Counted from the first letter of the stretch, positions 46,953 through 56,787 are shown. The stretch: 64,000 bases of DNA from Xanthomonas melonis (GCF_020783655.1 NZ_JAJGQH010000001.1:62001-126000), one strand, 5' to 3'. Numbers and translations are program-made. Notes: generated by a model not told the origin, from the letters alone.

Positions 46953-49066
46953 CTCAGGTGCGCTTCGGGCTGCAGGCTCGCTTCCTGTTGGTGATGGCGC
47001 TGACCTTGCTGCTGGTCGCTGCGATCCTGGCCTCGCTGCTGCAGCGCCAGAGCGCGATGCAGCGCGAGGTCCGCGGATTGAGCGCGCAGATCCTGCATGA
47101 GCTGTTCGATCGTAGCCTGCGTACCCGCGGCGAGACGCTGGCCACCGAGCTGGCCTCGGGCCTGGCCAATCCGCTGTACTACTCCGATCTGGCCGCGGTG
47201 GGGGCGCTGGTGCGCAATGCCTCCCGGCAGCAGGTGGTGAGCTATGTGCTGGTGTTCGACAGGCGTGGCCGTCTGGTGCACGACGGTACGCCCAACCTGC
47301 ACGGCTACGGCCAGCGCATGGACGATCCGCTGGCAGCCAAGGCCATCGCGGCCAGGGCGATGCTGCTGCAGTCTTCGCCGGAGGTGCTGGATGTGACGGT
47401 GCCGATCAGGATCGGCGACCAGCGTATCGGCGGCGTGCGGGTAGGCATGTCGCGCGAGCGGGTGCGCAAGATCGAGTCCAGTGCCAACCTGACGCTGGTC
47501 GAGAATCTCAACGCGATCGGCAAGCGCGATCTGGGCTGGCTGCTGGTGCTGCTGGCTGCGCTGATCGCGCTCGGCGTGCTGTTGGCCATCTACGTGCAGC
47601 GCACGCTGGTGGCACCGATACGCGTGCTGGCCTCTGCTGCGCGGCAGATCGAGCGCGGCGACTATGCCGTGCAGTTGCCGCCTCACCCGCGCAACGACGA
47701 GATCGGCGAGCTGATCTCTGCGTTCGGGCGCATGAGCGAGAGCATCGCCCGCCACGACCGCGAGGTGCGCCACATGGCGTACACCGATGCGTTGACCGGG
47801 CTGACCAACCGGCTGGGATTTCGCGAGGGACTGGAATACCGGCTCGACACCGCGCGCGGCACCGGCAGCAAGCTGGCCTTGCTGTTCGCCGATATCGACG
47901 ATTTCAAGCGCGTCAACGACACCCTCGGCCATGAGGCCGGCGACGAGGCCTTGCTGCAATTCGCCAGCCGCATCGGTCGCGCGGTTTCCGCGCTCGGCGG
48001 CGAGGACGCGATCCTGGCGCGCTTCGGTGGCGACGAGTTCGTGATCCTGCTGCAGAGCGGCGATGTCGGCCTGCTGGCTGCGCAACTGGCCGACCGGCTG
48101 GTACACGAGCTGAGTCGTCCGCTGAATGTGCAGGGCCGCGAAGTGTTCCTGGGGACATCGATCGGCATCACCCTGTTCCCCGACGACGCCAACGATGCCA
48201 CCGCACTGCTGAAAAATGGCGATATCGCCATGTACCAGGCCAAGGTCGCCGGCAAGAATTGCCACCGTTTCTACAGCCGTGCCGCCGATCACGCGGCGGA
48301 GCGGCGCGTGCACATGGAGCACGAACTGCGTGGGGCCTGGGAGCGCGACGAGCTGCGGCTGGTGTATCAGCCGATCTACCGCACCAGCGACCGCGTGCTG
48401 GTGGGCGTGGAGGTACTGCTGCGCTGGCAGCATCCGGCGCTGGGGACCATCGCGCCGTCCACCTTCATCGATATCGCCGAGCAGAGCGGGCTGATCGAAG
48501 TGATCGGGCCGAAGGTGCTGCGTGCGGCCTGCCTGGAAGCGGCGCAATGGCCGAGCGTGGGCGAGGGGCTGTTCATCTCGGTCAATGTGTCGCCGCGCCA
48601 GCTGCGCAGCGGGGCATTGATCGACAGCGTGGCCGAGTGCCTGGCCGAATCCGGACTGCCGGCGGCGCGGCTGCACCTGGAACTGACCGAGACGGCGGTG
48701 ATCGGCGACGAGATGATGGCCGCCAGCCTGCTCGATCAGCTCCATCGCACCGGCGTGAAGGTGTGGCTGGACGACTTCGGCACCGGATTCTCCGGCCTGA
48801 GCCACCTGCGCCAGGTGCCGGTGGACGGGGTCAAGATCGACAAGAGCTTCGTCGCCGACCTGCAGCGCGATCCCGACGATCTGGCGTTGACCACCGCCAT
48901 CATCAATATGGCCCATTCGCTGGGAATCACGGTGGTGGCAGAGGGGATCGAACAGGAAGCGCAGTTCAACCTGTTGCGCGAGCGCGGCTGCGACCTGGGG
49001 CAGGGCTACTGGTTCAGCCGCCCGCTCACCCCGGCCGACCTGATCAAGCTGATCGCAGCGGGATAA
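46949..49066 (+). CDS. Membrane HAMP-GGDEF-EAL protein (c-di-GMP turnover)
   Basis: A 705-residue inner-membrane protein. It has a membrane helix at about 9-30, a periplasmic sensor region (about 31-188), a second helix (WLLVLLAALIALGVLLAIYV), HAMP, GGDEF (about 270-430) and EAL (about 445-700). The cyclase motif RFGGDEF is intact, but the RxxD inhibitory site five residues upstream reads GGED. The EAL motif is EVLLRW, and DDFGTGFSGL and EGIEQEAQ are kept, so phosphodiesterase activity is plausible. It overlaps the PhnD-like gene by 4 bases. Confidence 0.92.
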   Translation: MTQVRFGLQARFLLVMALTLLLVAAILASLLQRQSAMQREVRGLSAQILHELFDRSLRTRGETLATELASGLANPLYYSDLAAVGALVRNASRQQVVSYVLVFDRRGRLVHDGTPNLHGYGQRMDDPLAAKAIAARAMLLQSSPEVLDVTVPIRIGDQRIGGVRVGMSRERVRKIESSANLTLVENLNAIGKRDLGWLLVLLAALIALGVLLAIYVQRTLVAPIRVLASAARQIERGDYAVQLPPHPRNDEIGELISAFGRMSESIARHDREVRHMAYTDALTGLTNRLGFREGLEYRLDTARGTGSKLALLFADIDDFKRVNDTLGHEAGDEALLQFASRIGRAVSALGGEDAILARFGGDEFVILLQSGDVGLLAAQLADRLVHELSRPLNVQGREVFLGTSIGITLFPDDANDATALLKNGDIAMYQAKVAGKNCHRFYSRAADHAAERRVHMEHELRGAWERDELRLVYQPIYRTSDRVLVGVEVLLRWQHPALGTIAPSTFIDIAEQSGLIEVIGPKVLRAACLEAAQWPSVGEGLFISVNVSPRQLRSGALIDSVAECLAESGLPAARLHLELTETAVIGDEMMAASLLDQLHRTGVKVWLDDFGTGFSGLSHLRQVPVDGVKIDKSFVADLQRDPDDLALTTAIINMAHSLGITVVAEGIEQEAQFNLLRERGCDLGQGYWFSRPLTPADLIKLIAAG

Positions 49067-49219
49067 GCAGCGCAGGAGCGCCCCAGAGCGAGATGGGTCT
49101 TCCCGGGAAAGCTTCGTCACGCCCAGGCGCGCGCATACCTGGAGGTCTGGCAGGCCGGCGGGCGAGCGCAACGGGTGTTCGCCGGGACTGCCAGGCTGCT
49201 GAGTCCGCGCGCAGCATCC

Positions 49220-49288
49220 GTAGAGGCGCCCCGGGGGGCGCGATGGGGCGTTACCGGTGAAGCCTGTCGCGCCCGGCTGTGCTCCTGT
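49220..49288. repeat. Palindromic intergenic repeat, copy B
   Basis: Related to the element at 5593-5657. It starts GTAGAGGCGCCCC, has centre GGGCGTTACCGGTGAAGC, and ends TGTCGCGCCCGGCTGTGCTC. It is less perfectly palindromic than copy A. It lies between convergent genes (GGDEF-EAL and epmB). Confidence 0.7.
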
Positions 49289-49312
49289 GACGCGCCGCGT
49301 CGGGTTCGCTGG

Positions 49313-50341
49313 CTACAGCGGACGCTTGCCGGTGTCGCCGGGGATCTCGCGTACCAGCCGCGGTACCAGGTAGCCGGACAGGCGCGTGGCCAGTTCCGCG
49401 TGCAGCGCAAGGGCGCGGGCATCGTCCACTTCGAAATGCGCCACCCCGGCCACGCGATCGAGCTGGTGCAGGTAATACGGCAACACCCCGGCAGCGAAGC
49501 TGCGTTCGCTCAGCGCGGCCAGTGCGTCCACGCTGTCGTTGACGCCGCGCAACAGCACGGCCTGGTTGAGCAACTGCGCGCCGGCATCGCGCAGCGCCTG
49601 CAGCGCTGCATCCACGTCGGCGTCGAATTCGTTGGCGTGGTTGGCGTGGATCACCAACGCCACCGGCCATGGCAGGCTGCGCAGCCAGGCCAGCAGCGGT
49701 GCGTCCACGCGCGCCGGCAGCACCACCGGCAGGCGGGTGTGGATGCGCAACCGCTTCAGGTGCGGAATGCGGCCCAGGGCATCGGTGAGCTCGACCAGCT
49801 TGGGGGTGGCCAGCGACAGCGGGTCGCCGCCGGACAGCAGCACCTCGTCGATGCTCGGATCGGCGGCGATCGCCGCCACGGCCTGGCGCCAGCCGTCGCG
49901 GGCGGCGGTTTCTTCCGCATACGGAAAATGGCGGCGGAAGCAATAGCGGCAATGCACCGCGCAGCTGCCGGTGGCGATCAGCAAGGCGCGGCCACGGTAC
50001 TTCTGGATCACGCCGGAGGCGGTCCTGGCGGCCGCATCGCCCACCGCATCCAGGCCATAGCCCGGTACCGGCTGCATTTCGGCATCCAGCGGCAGCACCT
50101 GGCGCAGCAGCGGATCGTCGAGCTCGCCATGGCGCATCCGCGCCACAAATGCATGCGGCACCCGCAGGGGGAACTGCATTGCGGCCTGCTCGCTGATGCC
50201 GGCGGCCTGCGCATCCAGCCCGAGCATCTCGAGCAGGGCACGCGGATCGCGTACGGCATCGCGCCACTGCTGCTGCCAGCGCGACGGCGGCAGTGCGGCG
50301 GGCGGTGACGGCTGTAAGGCGAGGGGGGCTGCGGTTATCAT
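49313..50341 (-). CDS. epmB: EF-P beta-lysylation protein EpmB
   Basis: A 342-residue radical SAM aminomutase of the lysine 2,3-aminomutase family that makes beta-lysine for attachment to EF-P. The cluster motif is [13 protein letters not shown], preceded by [13 protein letters not shown]; the PLP lysine region lies in LLRGVNDS and further on. The N-terminal region [12 protein letters not shown] is typical of EpmB. It is divergent from efp with a 100-base gap, a common arrangement. EpmA, which performs the transfer, is not in the window. Confidence 0.94.
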   Translation of the reverse strand: MITAAPLALQPSPPAALPPSRWQQQWRDAVRDPRALLEMLGLDAQAAGISEQAAMQFPLRVPHAFVARMRHGELDDPLLRQVLPLDAEMQPVPGYGLDAVGDAAARTASGVIQKYRGRALLIATGSCAVHCRYCFRRHFPYAEETAARDGWRQAVAAIAADPSIDEVLLSGGDPLSLATPKLVELTDALGRIPHLKRLRIHTRLPVVLPARVDAPLLAWLRSLPWPVALVIHANHANEFDADVDAALQALRDAGAQLLNQAVLLRGVNDSVDALAALSERSFAAGVLPYYLHQLDRVAGVAHFEVDDARALALHAELATRLSGYLVPRLVREIPGDTGKRPL

Positions 50342-50441
50342 ATGCGGTCACAAAACAATGCCCGCCGGTTGCGGCGGGCGCCCCATTCTAATCCGACCCG
50401 CCCTCCTGTGGCGGATCGTGGTCTTATCGAGGAGCTGCACC

Positions 50442-51008
50442 ATGGCCACTGTTGGCATGAACGACGTCAAGAACGGCATGAAGATCCTGGTCAACAACGA
50501 GCCGGCGGTCATCACCGAGACCGAATACGTCAAGCCGGGCAAGGGCCAGGCCTTCACCCGCATGAAGTACCGCTTCATCAAGTCCGGCCGCGTGGTGGAA
50601 ATGACCATGAAGGCCACCGACGACGTGGAGCTGGCCGACGTGGTCGATACCGACATGCGTTATCTGTACAGCGATGGCGAGTACTGGCACTTCATGGATC
50701 CGGAATCCTTCGAGCAGGTGCAGGCCGACAAGGCCGGCATGGGCGGCGCGGACAAGTGGCTCAAGGGCGAGGAAGACTGCATCGTGACGCTGTGGAACGG
50801 CGCGCCGATCTGGGTCCAGCCGCCGAACTTCGTCGAACTGAAAATCACCGAGACCGACCCGGGCGTGCGTGGCGATACTTCCGGCGGCGGCGGCAAGCCG
50901 GCTACGCTGGAGACCGGTGCGGTCGTGCGCGTGCCGTTGTTCGTCAACCAGGACGAAATCATCAAGGTCGATACCCGCTCGGGCGAATACTCCGCGCGCG
51001 TCAAGTAA
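50442..51008 (+). CDS. efp: Translation elongation factor P
   Basis: A 188-residue EF-P that rescues ribosomes stalled at consecutive prolines. The three beta domains are present; the tip loop KPGKGQAF places the modified lysine at residue 34 exactly. The C-terminal signature is [27 protein letters not shown] ribosome site lies upstream of the ATG at 50442. Beta-lysylation is expected because epmB is adjacent. The next gene starts 3 bases after the stop. Confidence 0.97.
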   Translation: MATVGMNDVKNGMKILVNNEPAVITETEYVKPGKGQAFTRMKYRFIKSGRVVEMTMKATDDVELADVVDTDMRYLYSDGEYWHFMDPESFEQVQADKAGMGGADKWLKGEEDCIVTLWNGAPIWVQPPNFVELKITETDPGVRGDTSGGGGKPATLETGAVVRVPLFVNQDEIIKVDTRSGEYSARVK

Positions 51009-51011
51009 GAC

Positions 51012-51845
51012 ATGCGACCGGGACACTGGCTGCAGCGAGCGCGACGCGGTGCCGGTGTTCCGTTGATGCTGGGCGGCCTGCTGGGCGGCGCACTGCCGGC
51101 CGGTTCGGCCGCCGCACGACCGGCCGGCGCATCCTGCGATGCAGGCAGTATCGCAGCGGTTGCGGCGGCCGACGTGTTCGCGGGCGCCGTGCAGACCGTG
51201 GCGGCGCAGACCTGCAAGACATGGCCCTCCGATACCACCAAGCGCCTGGCTGCCATCGCCTTCGTCACCGGTGCCGGCGAACCGGGCGAGCGCTCCCTGC
51301 AATTGCGGGTGGCCATGCTGGAGGCCGACAGCGGCAGGGTGCTGGCCGGTTACGCGCAGGAGCTGGGCGAGGACGCCGCGCTCGAGCTGGACGCCGACAG
51401 CCTGCGCCTGGATACCGCCCGTTACGATCTGGCGCCGGGCACACGTGCGATCGGCGTGGTCGTGCGCAGCGTCGCACGAGGACCCAGCTGCCCGGATTTC
51501 CGCAGCAACGATGCGCTGACTCTGCTGGTGCGCGAGGGCCGCACGCTGCGTCCGGTGCTGCAACGCGATCTCACGCTCTGGCAGCGCGTGCAGGGTGAGC
51601 CCTGCAGCTGGGGGCGGGGGCGGGTGATCAGCGAGCGCGCGTCGATGCATCTGGCCATGGCCGGGCAGGTGCATGCCGGCTATGCGGACATCGTGTTGAC
51701 CGCCACTATCGTCACGTCCGACGTGGCGCCAGGTGGCGACACTGTCACCGAACGCGCCCGGCGCGCGCGCCAGCTGCTGCGCTATGACGGCAAGCGCTAT
51801 GTCGCCGCGACCGACGCCGCCAACGGCTGGCCGTTCGGCAACTAA
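51012..51845 (+). CDS. Secreted protein of unknown function
   Basis: A 277-residue protein that I do not recognise. The N-terminus has an Arg-rich start and a hydrophobic stretch (VPLMLGGLLGGALPAGSAAA), a likely signal peptide ending near residue 36. Four cysteines follow in the mature part (SCDAGS, TCKTW, SCPDF, PCSWG), which could form two disulfides in the periplasm. The remainder is beta-rich and polar. It lies 3 bases after efp and 6 bases before the deaminase gene, so all are probably one transcript. Confidence 0.75.
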   Translation: MRPGHWLQRARRGAGVPLMLGGLLGGALPAGSAAARPAGASCDAGSIAAVAAADVFAGAVQTVAAQTCKTWPSDTTKRLAAIAFVTGAGEPGERSLQLRVAMLEADSGRVLAGYAQELGEDAALELDADSLRLDTARYDLAPGTRAIGVVVRSVARGPSCPDFRSNDALTLLVREGRTLRPVLQRDLTLWQRVQGEPCSWGRGRVISERASMHLAMAGQVHAGYADIVLTATIVTSDVAPGGDTVTERARRARQLLRYDGKRYVAATDAANGWPFGN

Positions 51846-51851
51846 CCTTCT

Positions 51852-53201
51852 ATGGATTCGCTCATGACCAATGCTCCTGCAGAAACCTGCGACCTGTTGA
51901 TCGAAGCCGGTTACGTGGTGCCGATCGAACCGCACGCGGTGGTCCTCGAGGACCATGCGGTGGCGGTGCACAACGGCGCCATCGTGGCGGTGCTGCCGAT
52001 CGCGCAAGCGCGCGCGCGCTTCGCGCCGACGCAGACCGTCTCGCGTCCGGACGCGGCATTGATGCCGGGCCTGGTCAATGCGCATACGCATAACCCGATG
52101 ACGCTGCTGCGCGGTGTGGCCGACGACCTGCCCTTGATGGTGTGGCTGCAGCAGCACATCTGGCCGGTGGAAGCGGCGGTGATCGGGCCGGAATTCGTGG
52201 CCGACGGCACCGCTCTGGCCATCGCCGAGATGCTGCGCGGCGGCACCACCTGCGTCAACGAGAACTACTTCTTCGCCGACGTGCAGGCCGCCGTGTACAA
52301 GCAGCACGGCTTCCGGGCACTGGTGGGCGCGGTGATCATCGACTTCCCCACCGCCTGGGCGTCGTCGGACGACGAATACTTCGCCCGTGCCGGCGAGCTG
52401 CACGACCAGTGGCGCGACGACCCCCTGATCGGCACTGCATTCGCTCCGCATGCACCCTATACGGTCAACGATGCCAACTTCGAACGTGTGCGGATGCTGG
52501 CCGACCAGTTGGACCTGCCGGTGCACCTGCATACGCACGAAACCGCACAGGAAGTGGCCGATTCGATCAAACAGTATGGGCAGCGCCCGCTGGCGCGGCT
52601 GGATCGTCTGGGCCTGGTCAACGATCGCCTGATCGCCGTGCACATGACCCAGCTCACCGACGCGGAGATCCATCTGTGCGCCGAGCGCGGCGTGAGCGTG
52701 GTGCACTGCCCCGAATCCAATCTCAAGCTGGCCTCCGGGTTCTGTCCGGCCTGTGCCTTGCAGCGTGCAGGCGTGAACCTGGCGATCGGCACCGATGGCT
52801 GCGCCAGCAACAACGACCTGGACATGTTCAGCGAGAACCGCACCGCCGCCATCCTGGCCAAGGCGGTGGCCAACGATGCGACCGCACTGGACGCGGCCAC
52901 CACCTTGCGTGCGGCCACCCTCGGCGGGGCGCGTGCCCTGGGCTTCGGCGACCGCATCGGTTCGATCGAGGTCGGCAAGCAGGCCGATCTGGTCTGCGTG
53001 GATCTGTCGGCGCTGGAAACCCAGCCGTTGCACCACGTGCTGTCGCAGCTGATCTACGCCGCCGGTCGCCATCAGGTCACCGATGTGTGGATCGCCGGCA
53101 AGCCCAAGCTGGTGCAGCGCGAGCTCGTCGACATGGACACCGCAGCCCTGGTCGCCAACGCGCGCCAATGGCGCGACCGCATCCGCACCGTCCGCGCCTG
53201 A
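51852..53201 (+). CDS. mtaD: 5-methylthioadenosine/S-adenosylhomocysteine deaminase family amidohydrolase
   Basis: A 449-residue amidohydrolase of the TRZ/ATZ group. Metal ligands are in [29 protein letters not shown] and [13 protein letters not shown]; the C-terminal [15 protein letters not shown] is usual for the fold. The [11 protein letters not shown] and [12 protein letters not shown] segments match MTA/SAH deaminases (NNDLDM type). It would convert SAH or MTA to the inosine forms. The following ubiG makes SAH, which fits. ATGs at 51852 and 51864 are both possible. Confidence 0.9.
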   Translation: MDSLMTNAPAETCDLLIEAGYVVPIEPHAVVLEDHAVAVHNGAIVAVLPIAQARARFAPTQTVSRPDAALMPGLVNAHTHNPMTLLRGVADDLPLMVWLQQHIWPVEAAVIGPEFVADGTALAIAEMLRGGTTCVNENYFFADVQAAVYKQHGFRALVGAVIIDFPTAWASSDDEYFARAGELHDQWRDDPLIGTAFAPHAPYTVNDANFERVRMLADQLDLPVHLHTHETAQEVADSIKQYGQRPLARLDRLGLVNDRLIAVHMTQLTDAEIHLCAERGVSVVHCPESNLKLASGFCPACALQRAGVNLAIGTDGCASNNDLDMFSENRTAAILAKAVANDATALDAATTLRAATLGGARALGFGDRIGSIEVGKQADLVCVDLSALETQPLHHVLSQLIYAAGRHQVTDVWIAGKPKLVQRELVDMDTAALVANARQWRDRIRTVRA

Positions 53202-53230
53202 GCGCGCGTCATCGACTCACGGAGTTCCAC

Positions 53231-53950
53231 ATGAATCCCGATACTTCCACCACCTCCGGCAACTTCCGTCAGACCGAACTGGACAAGTTCGCCGCGCTGG
53301 CCAACCGCTGGTGGGACGCCGACGGTCCGCAGAAGCCGCTGCATGCGCTCAATCCGGTACGCCTGGACTATGTGTCCGCCCGCCAGGAGCTGGCCGGCGC
53401 GCGCGTGCTGGATGTCGGTTGTGGCGGCGGTCTGCTCAGCGAGTCGATGGCGCGCCTGGGCGCGCAGGTGACCGCGATCGATCTGGCCCCGGAGCTGGTC
53501 AAGGTGGCACGCCTGCACAGCCTGGAATCGGGCGTGCAGGTGGATTACCGCGTGCAGTCGGTCGAAGGCCTGGCGGCCGAACAGCCCGGCAGTTTCGATG
53601 CGGTGACCTGCATGGAGATGCTGGAGCACGTACCGGATCCGACCGCGATCATCGGCGCCTGTGCCCGCCTGCTCAAGCCGGGCGGCAAGCTGTTCCTGTC
53701 CACCCTCAATCGCACTCCGGCCGCGTTCGCGCTGGCGGTGGTGGGCGCCGAATACATCGCGCGCTTACTGCCCAAGGGCACGCATCACTACAAGGACTTC
53801 ATCAAGCCCTCCGAGCTGGCGGCGTGGTTGCGCGCGGCCGAGCTGCAGCTGGAAGATGTCAGCGGCATGCTGTACGAGCCGTGGCGCAATCGCGCGCGCC
53901 TGTCCTCGCGTACCGAGGTCAATTATCTGGCGTACGCGGTGAGGCCGTGA
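53231..53950 (+). CDS. ubiG: Ubiquinone biosynthesis O-methyltransferase UbiG
   Basis: A 239-residue SAM-dependent methyltransferase that carries out both O-methylations in ubiquinone synthesis. It has [11 protein letters not shown], the SAM motif [22 protein letters not shown], and [16 protein letters not shown], the membrane-contact region of UbiG. AGGAG-like GGAG lies 7 bases before the ATG. It is followed by the HAD phosphatase gene, an order shared with Pseudomonas. Confidence 0.96.
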   Translation: MNPDTSTTSGNFRQTELDKFAALANRWWDADGPQKPLHALNPVRLDYVSARQELAGARVLDVGCGGGLLSESMARLGAQVTAIDLAPELVKVARLHSLESGVQVDYRVQSVEGLAAEQPGSFDAVTCMEMLEHVPDPTAIIGACARLLKPGGKLFLSTLNRTPAAFALAVVGAEYIARLLPKGTHHYKDFIKPSELAAWLRAAELQLEDVSGMLYEPWRNRARLSSRTEVNYLAYAVRP

Positions 53951-53964
53951 CGGACGGGGAGTGG

Positions 53965-53993
53965 GGAATCGGAAATCGGGAATCGCAACGGCG
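53965..53993. repeat. Intergenic heptamer repeat (second locus)
   Basis: GGGAATCGGAAATCGGGAAT followed by CGCAACGGCG. It resembles the cluster at 40062-40138 but has a single orientation. It lies between ubiG and the phosphatase gene and probably within their transcript. Confidence 0.6.
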
Positions 53994-54062
53994 GTCTTCC
54001 GGGGTTTTGATGGATCCCGATGCCGGCCCGGTTGTGGGTCACCGAGCGGTGGCGGTGGTGCT

Positions 54063-54728
54063 GTGAGGTTTCCGCGGGCGGTATTGTTCGATCTGGATGG
54101 CACCTTGCTGGACAGCGCGCCGGATATGCTGGCGACGGTCAACGCGATGCTGGACGCGCGTGGGCGTGCGCCGATTGCGTTGGCTTCGCTGCGACCGGTG
54201 GTTTCGAAAGGTGCGCGCGCAATGCTCGGCGTCGCATTTGCCGACCTTGATGTCGATGCACGCGGTGCACTGGTGCCGGAATTCCTGCATCGTTACGAAG
54301 CCCTGATCGGCACGCAGTCGCAGCTGTTCGATGGTGTCGAGCAGTTGCTCGCGCGGCTGGAGAATGCCGGTTGCGTCTGGGGCATCGTCACCAACAAGCC
54401 CGAATACCTGGCGCGGCTGATCCTGCCGCAGCTCGGCTGGACGCAGCGCTGCGCGGTGCTGATCGGCGGCGATACGCTTGCCGAGCGCAAGCCGCATCCG
54501 CTGCCGCTACTGACCGCGGTGCAGCAACTCGGCGTTGCGCCGGCGCACTGCGTCTACGTCGGCGACGACGAGCGCGACATCGTTGCCGCACGTGCGGCCG
54601 CCATGCCCGCGGTTGCGGTGTTGTGGGGCTACCGCCTGCACGACGATGTGCCGGCGCGCTGGCAGGCCGACGCGCTGGTGGAAACGCCGCAGCAGCTGTG
54701 GGATGCGGCAACGTGGCCGCAGATCTGA
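54063..54728 (+). CDS. HAD-family phosphatase (Gph / MupP type)
   Basis: A 221-residue HAD hydrolase. Motif I is LFDLDGTLLDSAPD, motif II includes IVTNKP, and motifs III and IV are in ERKPHPLPLL and YVGDDERDI. This pattern fits phosphoglycolate phosphatase (Gph). The position directly behind ubiG is that of Pseudomonas MupP, the MurNAc-6-phosphate phosphatase of cell-wall recycling, so either role is possible. The start is a GTG at 54063, fixed by homology to the DLDGTL N-terminus. A heptamer repeat separates it from ubiG. Confidence 0.88.
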   Translation: MRFPRAVLFDLDGTLLDSAPDMLATVNAMLDARGRAPIALASLRPVVSKGARAMLGVAFADLDVDARGALVPEFLHRYEALIGTQSQLFDGVEQLLARLENAGCVWGIVTNKPEYLARLILPQLGWTQRCAVLIGGDTLAERKPHPLPLLTAVQQLGVAPAHCVYVGDDERDIVAARAAAMPAVAVLWGYRLHDDVPARWQADALVETPQQLWDAATWPQI

Positions 54729-54756
54729 TACTTCTTCGTTTTTGTCCGGATCCGCC

Positions 54757-55446
54757 ATGAGCCAATCCAGCGCCCTCGACAGTTTTCTCGACAAGTGGCG
54801 AACCCGCTGGCCGGAATGGTCGGTTGCCGAACCCTTCATTCCCGAACCGCAGCGTCGCCTGGCGGCAGCCTGGTTCGCCTTGTTGCAGGAATGGGAAGAC
54901 ATCATGAACATCGCCGGCGATCCGTTGCCGGCCGATGCCAAGCTGGCGTGGTGGCAGCAGGAGCTGCGCGACTGGTCCGGGCAGCGTTCGCGGCATCCGT
55001 TGGGACGCGTGCTGGAGCCGGTGCGCGCGCCATGGGCAGTGTTGGCCGATAGCTTGCCGGCGATGCAGGCCGCACGCGTGCAGCCCGCATCGTTGCAACA
55101 GGCGCTGGAACAGCTGCGAGGCTTTGCCGATGCGGTGATCGGTGCCGAGGCGGTGCTGTTCGCGCGTGCGCAAGCCGGTGATGCCACCGCCGTGGCGGTA
55201 CAGTGGCTGGATGCACGCCAGCGTGCCGGTGGCGATGGTGCCGCACCTGGAGGCGTGACCACGCTCGCCTGGCGTACCCAGCTGTTGCGGGCCTGGCCAC
55301 GCAAGCCGGCGTTGGCTCGCCCGCATCGGGTGTGGTCGCGGCTGGCACGCGTGCGCCTGCAGCGCGAGCTCGCCGGCAAGCCGGCCTATGCGCCACCGGT
55401 CCAGCAGTTGTGGCATAGCTGGCGTGCGGCAAGCGGCGCTGACTGA
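54757..55446 (+). CDS. Squalene/phytoene synthase-like protein, divergent
   Basis: A 229-residue helical protein. The segment AKLAWWQQELRDW, preceded by AWFALLQEWEDI, resembles the first conserved block of the squalene/phytoene synthase family, and HPLGRVLEPV fits the following helix. The second Asp-rich motif and the usual 280-residue length are missing, so prenyl-coupling activity is doubtful. Some relatives are assembly factors. It lies 28 bases behind the phosphatase gene. Confidence 0.65.
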   Translation: MSQSSALDSFLDKWRTRWPEWSVAEPFIPEPQRRLAAAWFALLQEWEDIMNIAGDPLPADAKLAWWQQELRDWSGQRSRHPLGRVLEPVRAPWAVLADSLPAMQAARVQPASLQQALEQLRGFADAVIGAEAVLFARAQAGDATAVAVQWLDARQRAGGDGAAPGGVTTLAWRTQLLRAWPRKPALARPHRVWSRLARVRLQRELAGKPAYAPPVQQLWHSWRAASGAD

Positions 55447-55735
55447 GCGAGAGCGGGTCGGCGACACCTCGGTCGCGTACATGCGGATGCGCTTGCTGCC
55501 ACCGATCGGCCGCGGCAAGCGCATCGCTCGCATGGTCGGACGCCGTCGCTCAGATCGGCGAATCCGGCAGCACCGTGTGGTAGGCAATGAACGCATCGTT
55601 GCACTGGCACCCAGGCCGAACAGGGCGAAGTGCACGCGTCCCGGTCTGCAGCGCCGCACGCGTTTCATCACATGCCGTGGGCACTGGGCCTTCCACACTC
55701 ATTGCCCGCGTAAGACGCGCATGTCAGGAATGCAA

Positions 55736-56224
55736 ATGACCGATCCCAAAGAGCTGCAGGACAAATTCTGGAAAGCCCTGAAATCCGATCGCACGGTGAT
55801 GCTGGGCCTGGACGGAGTGGAAGATGGTCACGCGCGTCCGATGACCGCGCAGATCGAAGGCGACAGCGGTGGGCCGATCTGGTTTTTCACTTCCAAGGAC
55901 AATGCATTGATCGCAATGCTGGGGCAGGGGCGGCGGGTCATCGGCGCTTTCAGCAGCAAGGGGCATGACCTGTTTGCCAGCATCAGTGGCTCCCTGCGCG
56001 AAGACACCGATCGCGCGGTGGTCGATCGCCTGTGGAACCCCCATGTGGCTGCATGGTACGAGGGTGGCAAGGACGATCCGAAACTGGCGCTGCTGCGGCT
56101 GGATGCGGACCACGCGCAAATCTGGCTCAACGGGTCCAGCCTGCTGGCCGGCATCAAGGTGCTGCTCGGCATCGACCCGAAAAAGGACTACCAGGACAAG
56201 GTGGCTGACGTACCACTGCGTTGA
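55736..56224 (+). CDS. General-stress-protein-like flavin split-barrel protein (PNPOx family)
   Basis: A 162-residue protein of the pyridoxamine-phosphate-oxidase-like fold. It has the YzzA/GSP26-type pattern KELQDKFWKALKSDRTVML, PMTAQIEGDSGGPIWFFTSKD, ISGSLREDTD and LWNPHVAAWYEGGKDDPKLAL, ending KDYQDKVADVPLR. Members bind FMN or FAD; I recall a crystal structure of the Xanthomonas citri member, but this is memory only. AGGA 6 bases upstream favours the ATG at 55736 over those at 55721 and 55730. Confidence 0.88.
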   Translation: MTDPKELQDKFWKALKSDRTVMLGLDGVEDGHARPMTAQIEGDSGGPIWFFTSKDNALIAMLGQGRRVIGAFSSKGHDLFASISGSLREDTDRAVVDRLWNPHVAAWYEGGKDDPKLALLRLDADHAQIWLNGSSLLAGIKVLLGIDPKKDYQDKVADVPLR

Positions 56225-56374
56225 GGCGCACCACGCAGGCGCGGGAGCGTGCCTGCGTGGTCGGTGGCGCGTGCGCAGCGGCGCGCTGCATTCTCCGTCA
56301 GGCAACTGCACCACCGTCATCATTACGGCATCGGCGCGGTTGTGGGTATCGATAGAGCATTCGGGAGTAGCGAC

Positions 56375-56650
56375 ATGCAACGGATCGAGATCGGTCAGAT
56401 GGTGTTCCTGCGCGACGGCGAGGTGGGGGTGGGCGCGGTGCGCGACATTCGCAACGATGGCGCCGAACTCATCGTCTACATCGAGAATGGCGGCGATTTC
56501 GTACTGCCTGCATCGGTGGTGCGCGATGTGCATTCGGGCAAGGTAATGCTGGATGTCGACACACTGCCGGAGGACGTCTGCGCGGCCTTGCGCCACCGCC
56601 ACGACAATGAGTTCCCGACCGACCCGGATGCAGCCAGCGACCCGCAGTGA
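56375..56650 (+). CDS. Small PRC-barrel/DUF2171-like protein
   Basis: A 91-residue beta-rich protein: IEIGQMVFLRDGEVGVG, VRDIRNDGAELIVYI, FVLPASVVRDVHSGKVMLD. The pattern of a charged turn followed by a conserved Val-Arg-Asp-Val strand resembles PRC-barrel or DUF2171 domains. Function is unknown; such proteins are often stress-induced. GGGAG lies 7 bases before the ATG at 56375. It follows the flavin protein by 150 bases. Confidence 0.7.
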   Translation: MQRIEIGQMVFLRDGEVGVGAVRDIRNDGAELIVYIENGGDFVLPASVVRDVHSGKVMLDVDTLPEDVCAALRHRHDNEFPTDPDAASDPQ

Positions 56651-56787
56651 CGCATCCGCTTGGTGTGACGGTAGCGCGGCCTGGCAGCGCAGCACGAGCC
56701 GGCCAGGAAGTCCCTCATGGTGTACTGCATCGCTGGTCGGGGAACCGACCATGCCGGGCTCTGGCAAGCGAGCGCTGCTGAATCAGC

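Noticed and set aside
46940..49171. 743-residue minus-strand frame opposite the GGDEF-EAL gene
   Set aside because: Antisense shadow; low-complexity His/Gln/Arg composition and no recognisable motif.
50424..53168. 914-residue minus-strand frame opposite efp and the deaminase gene
   Set aside because: It spans several well-supported plus-strand genes and shows no domain.
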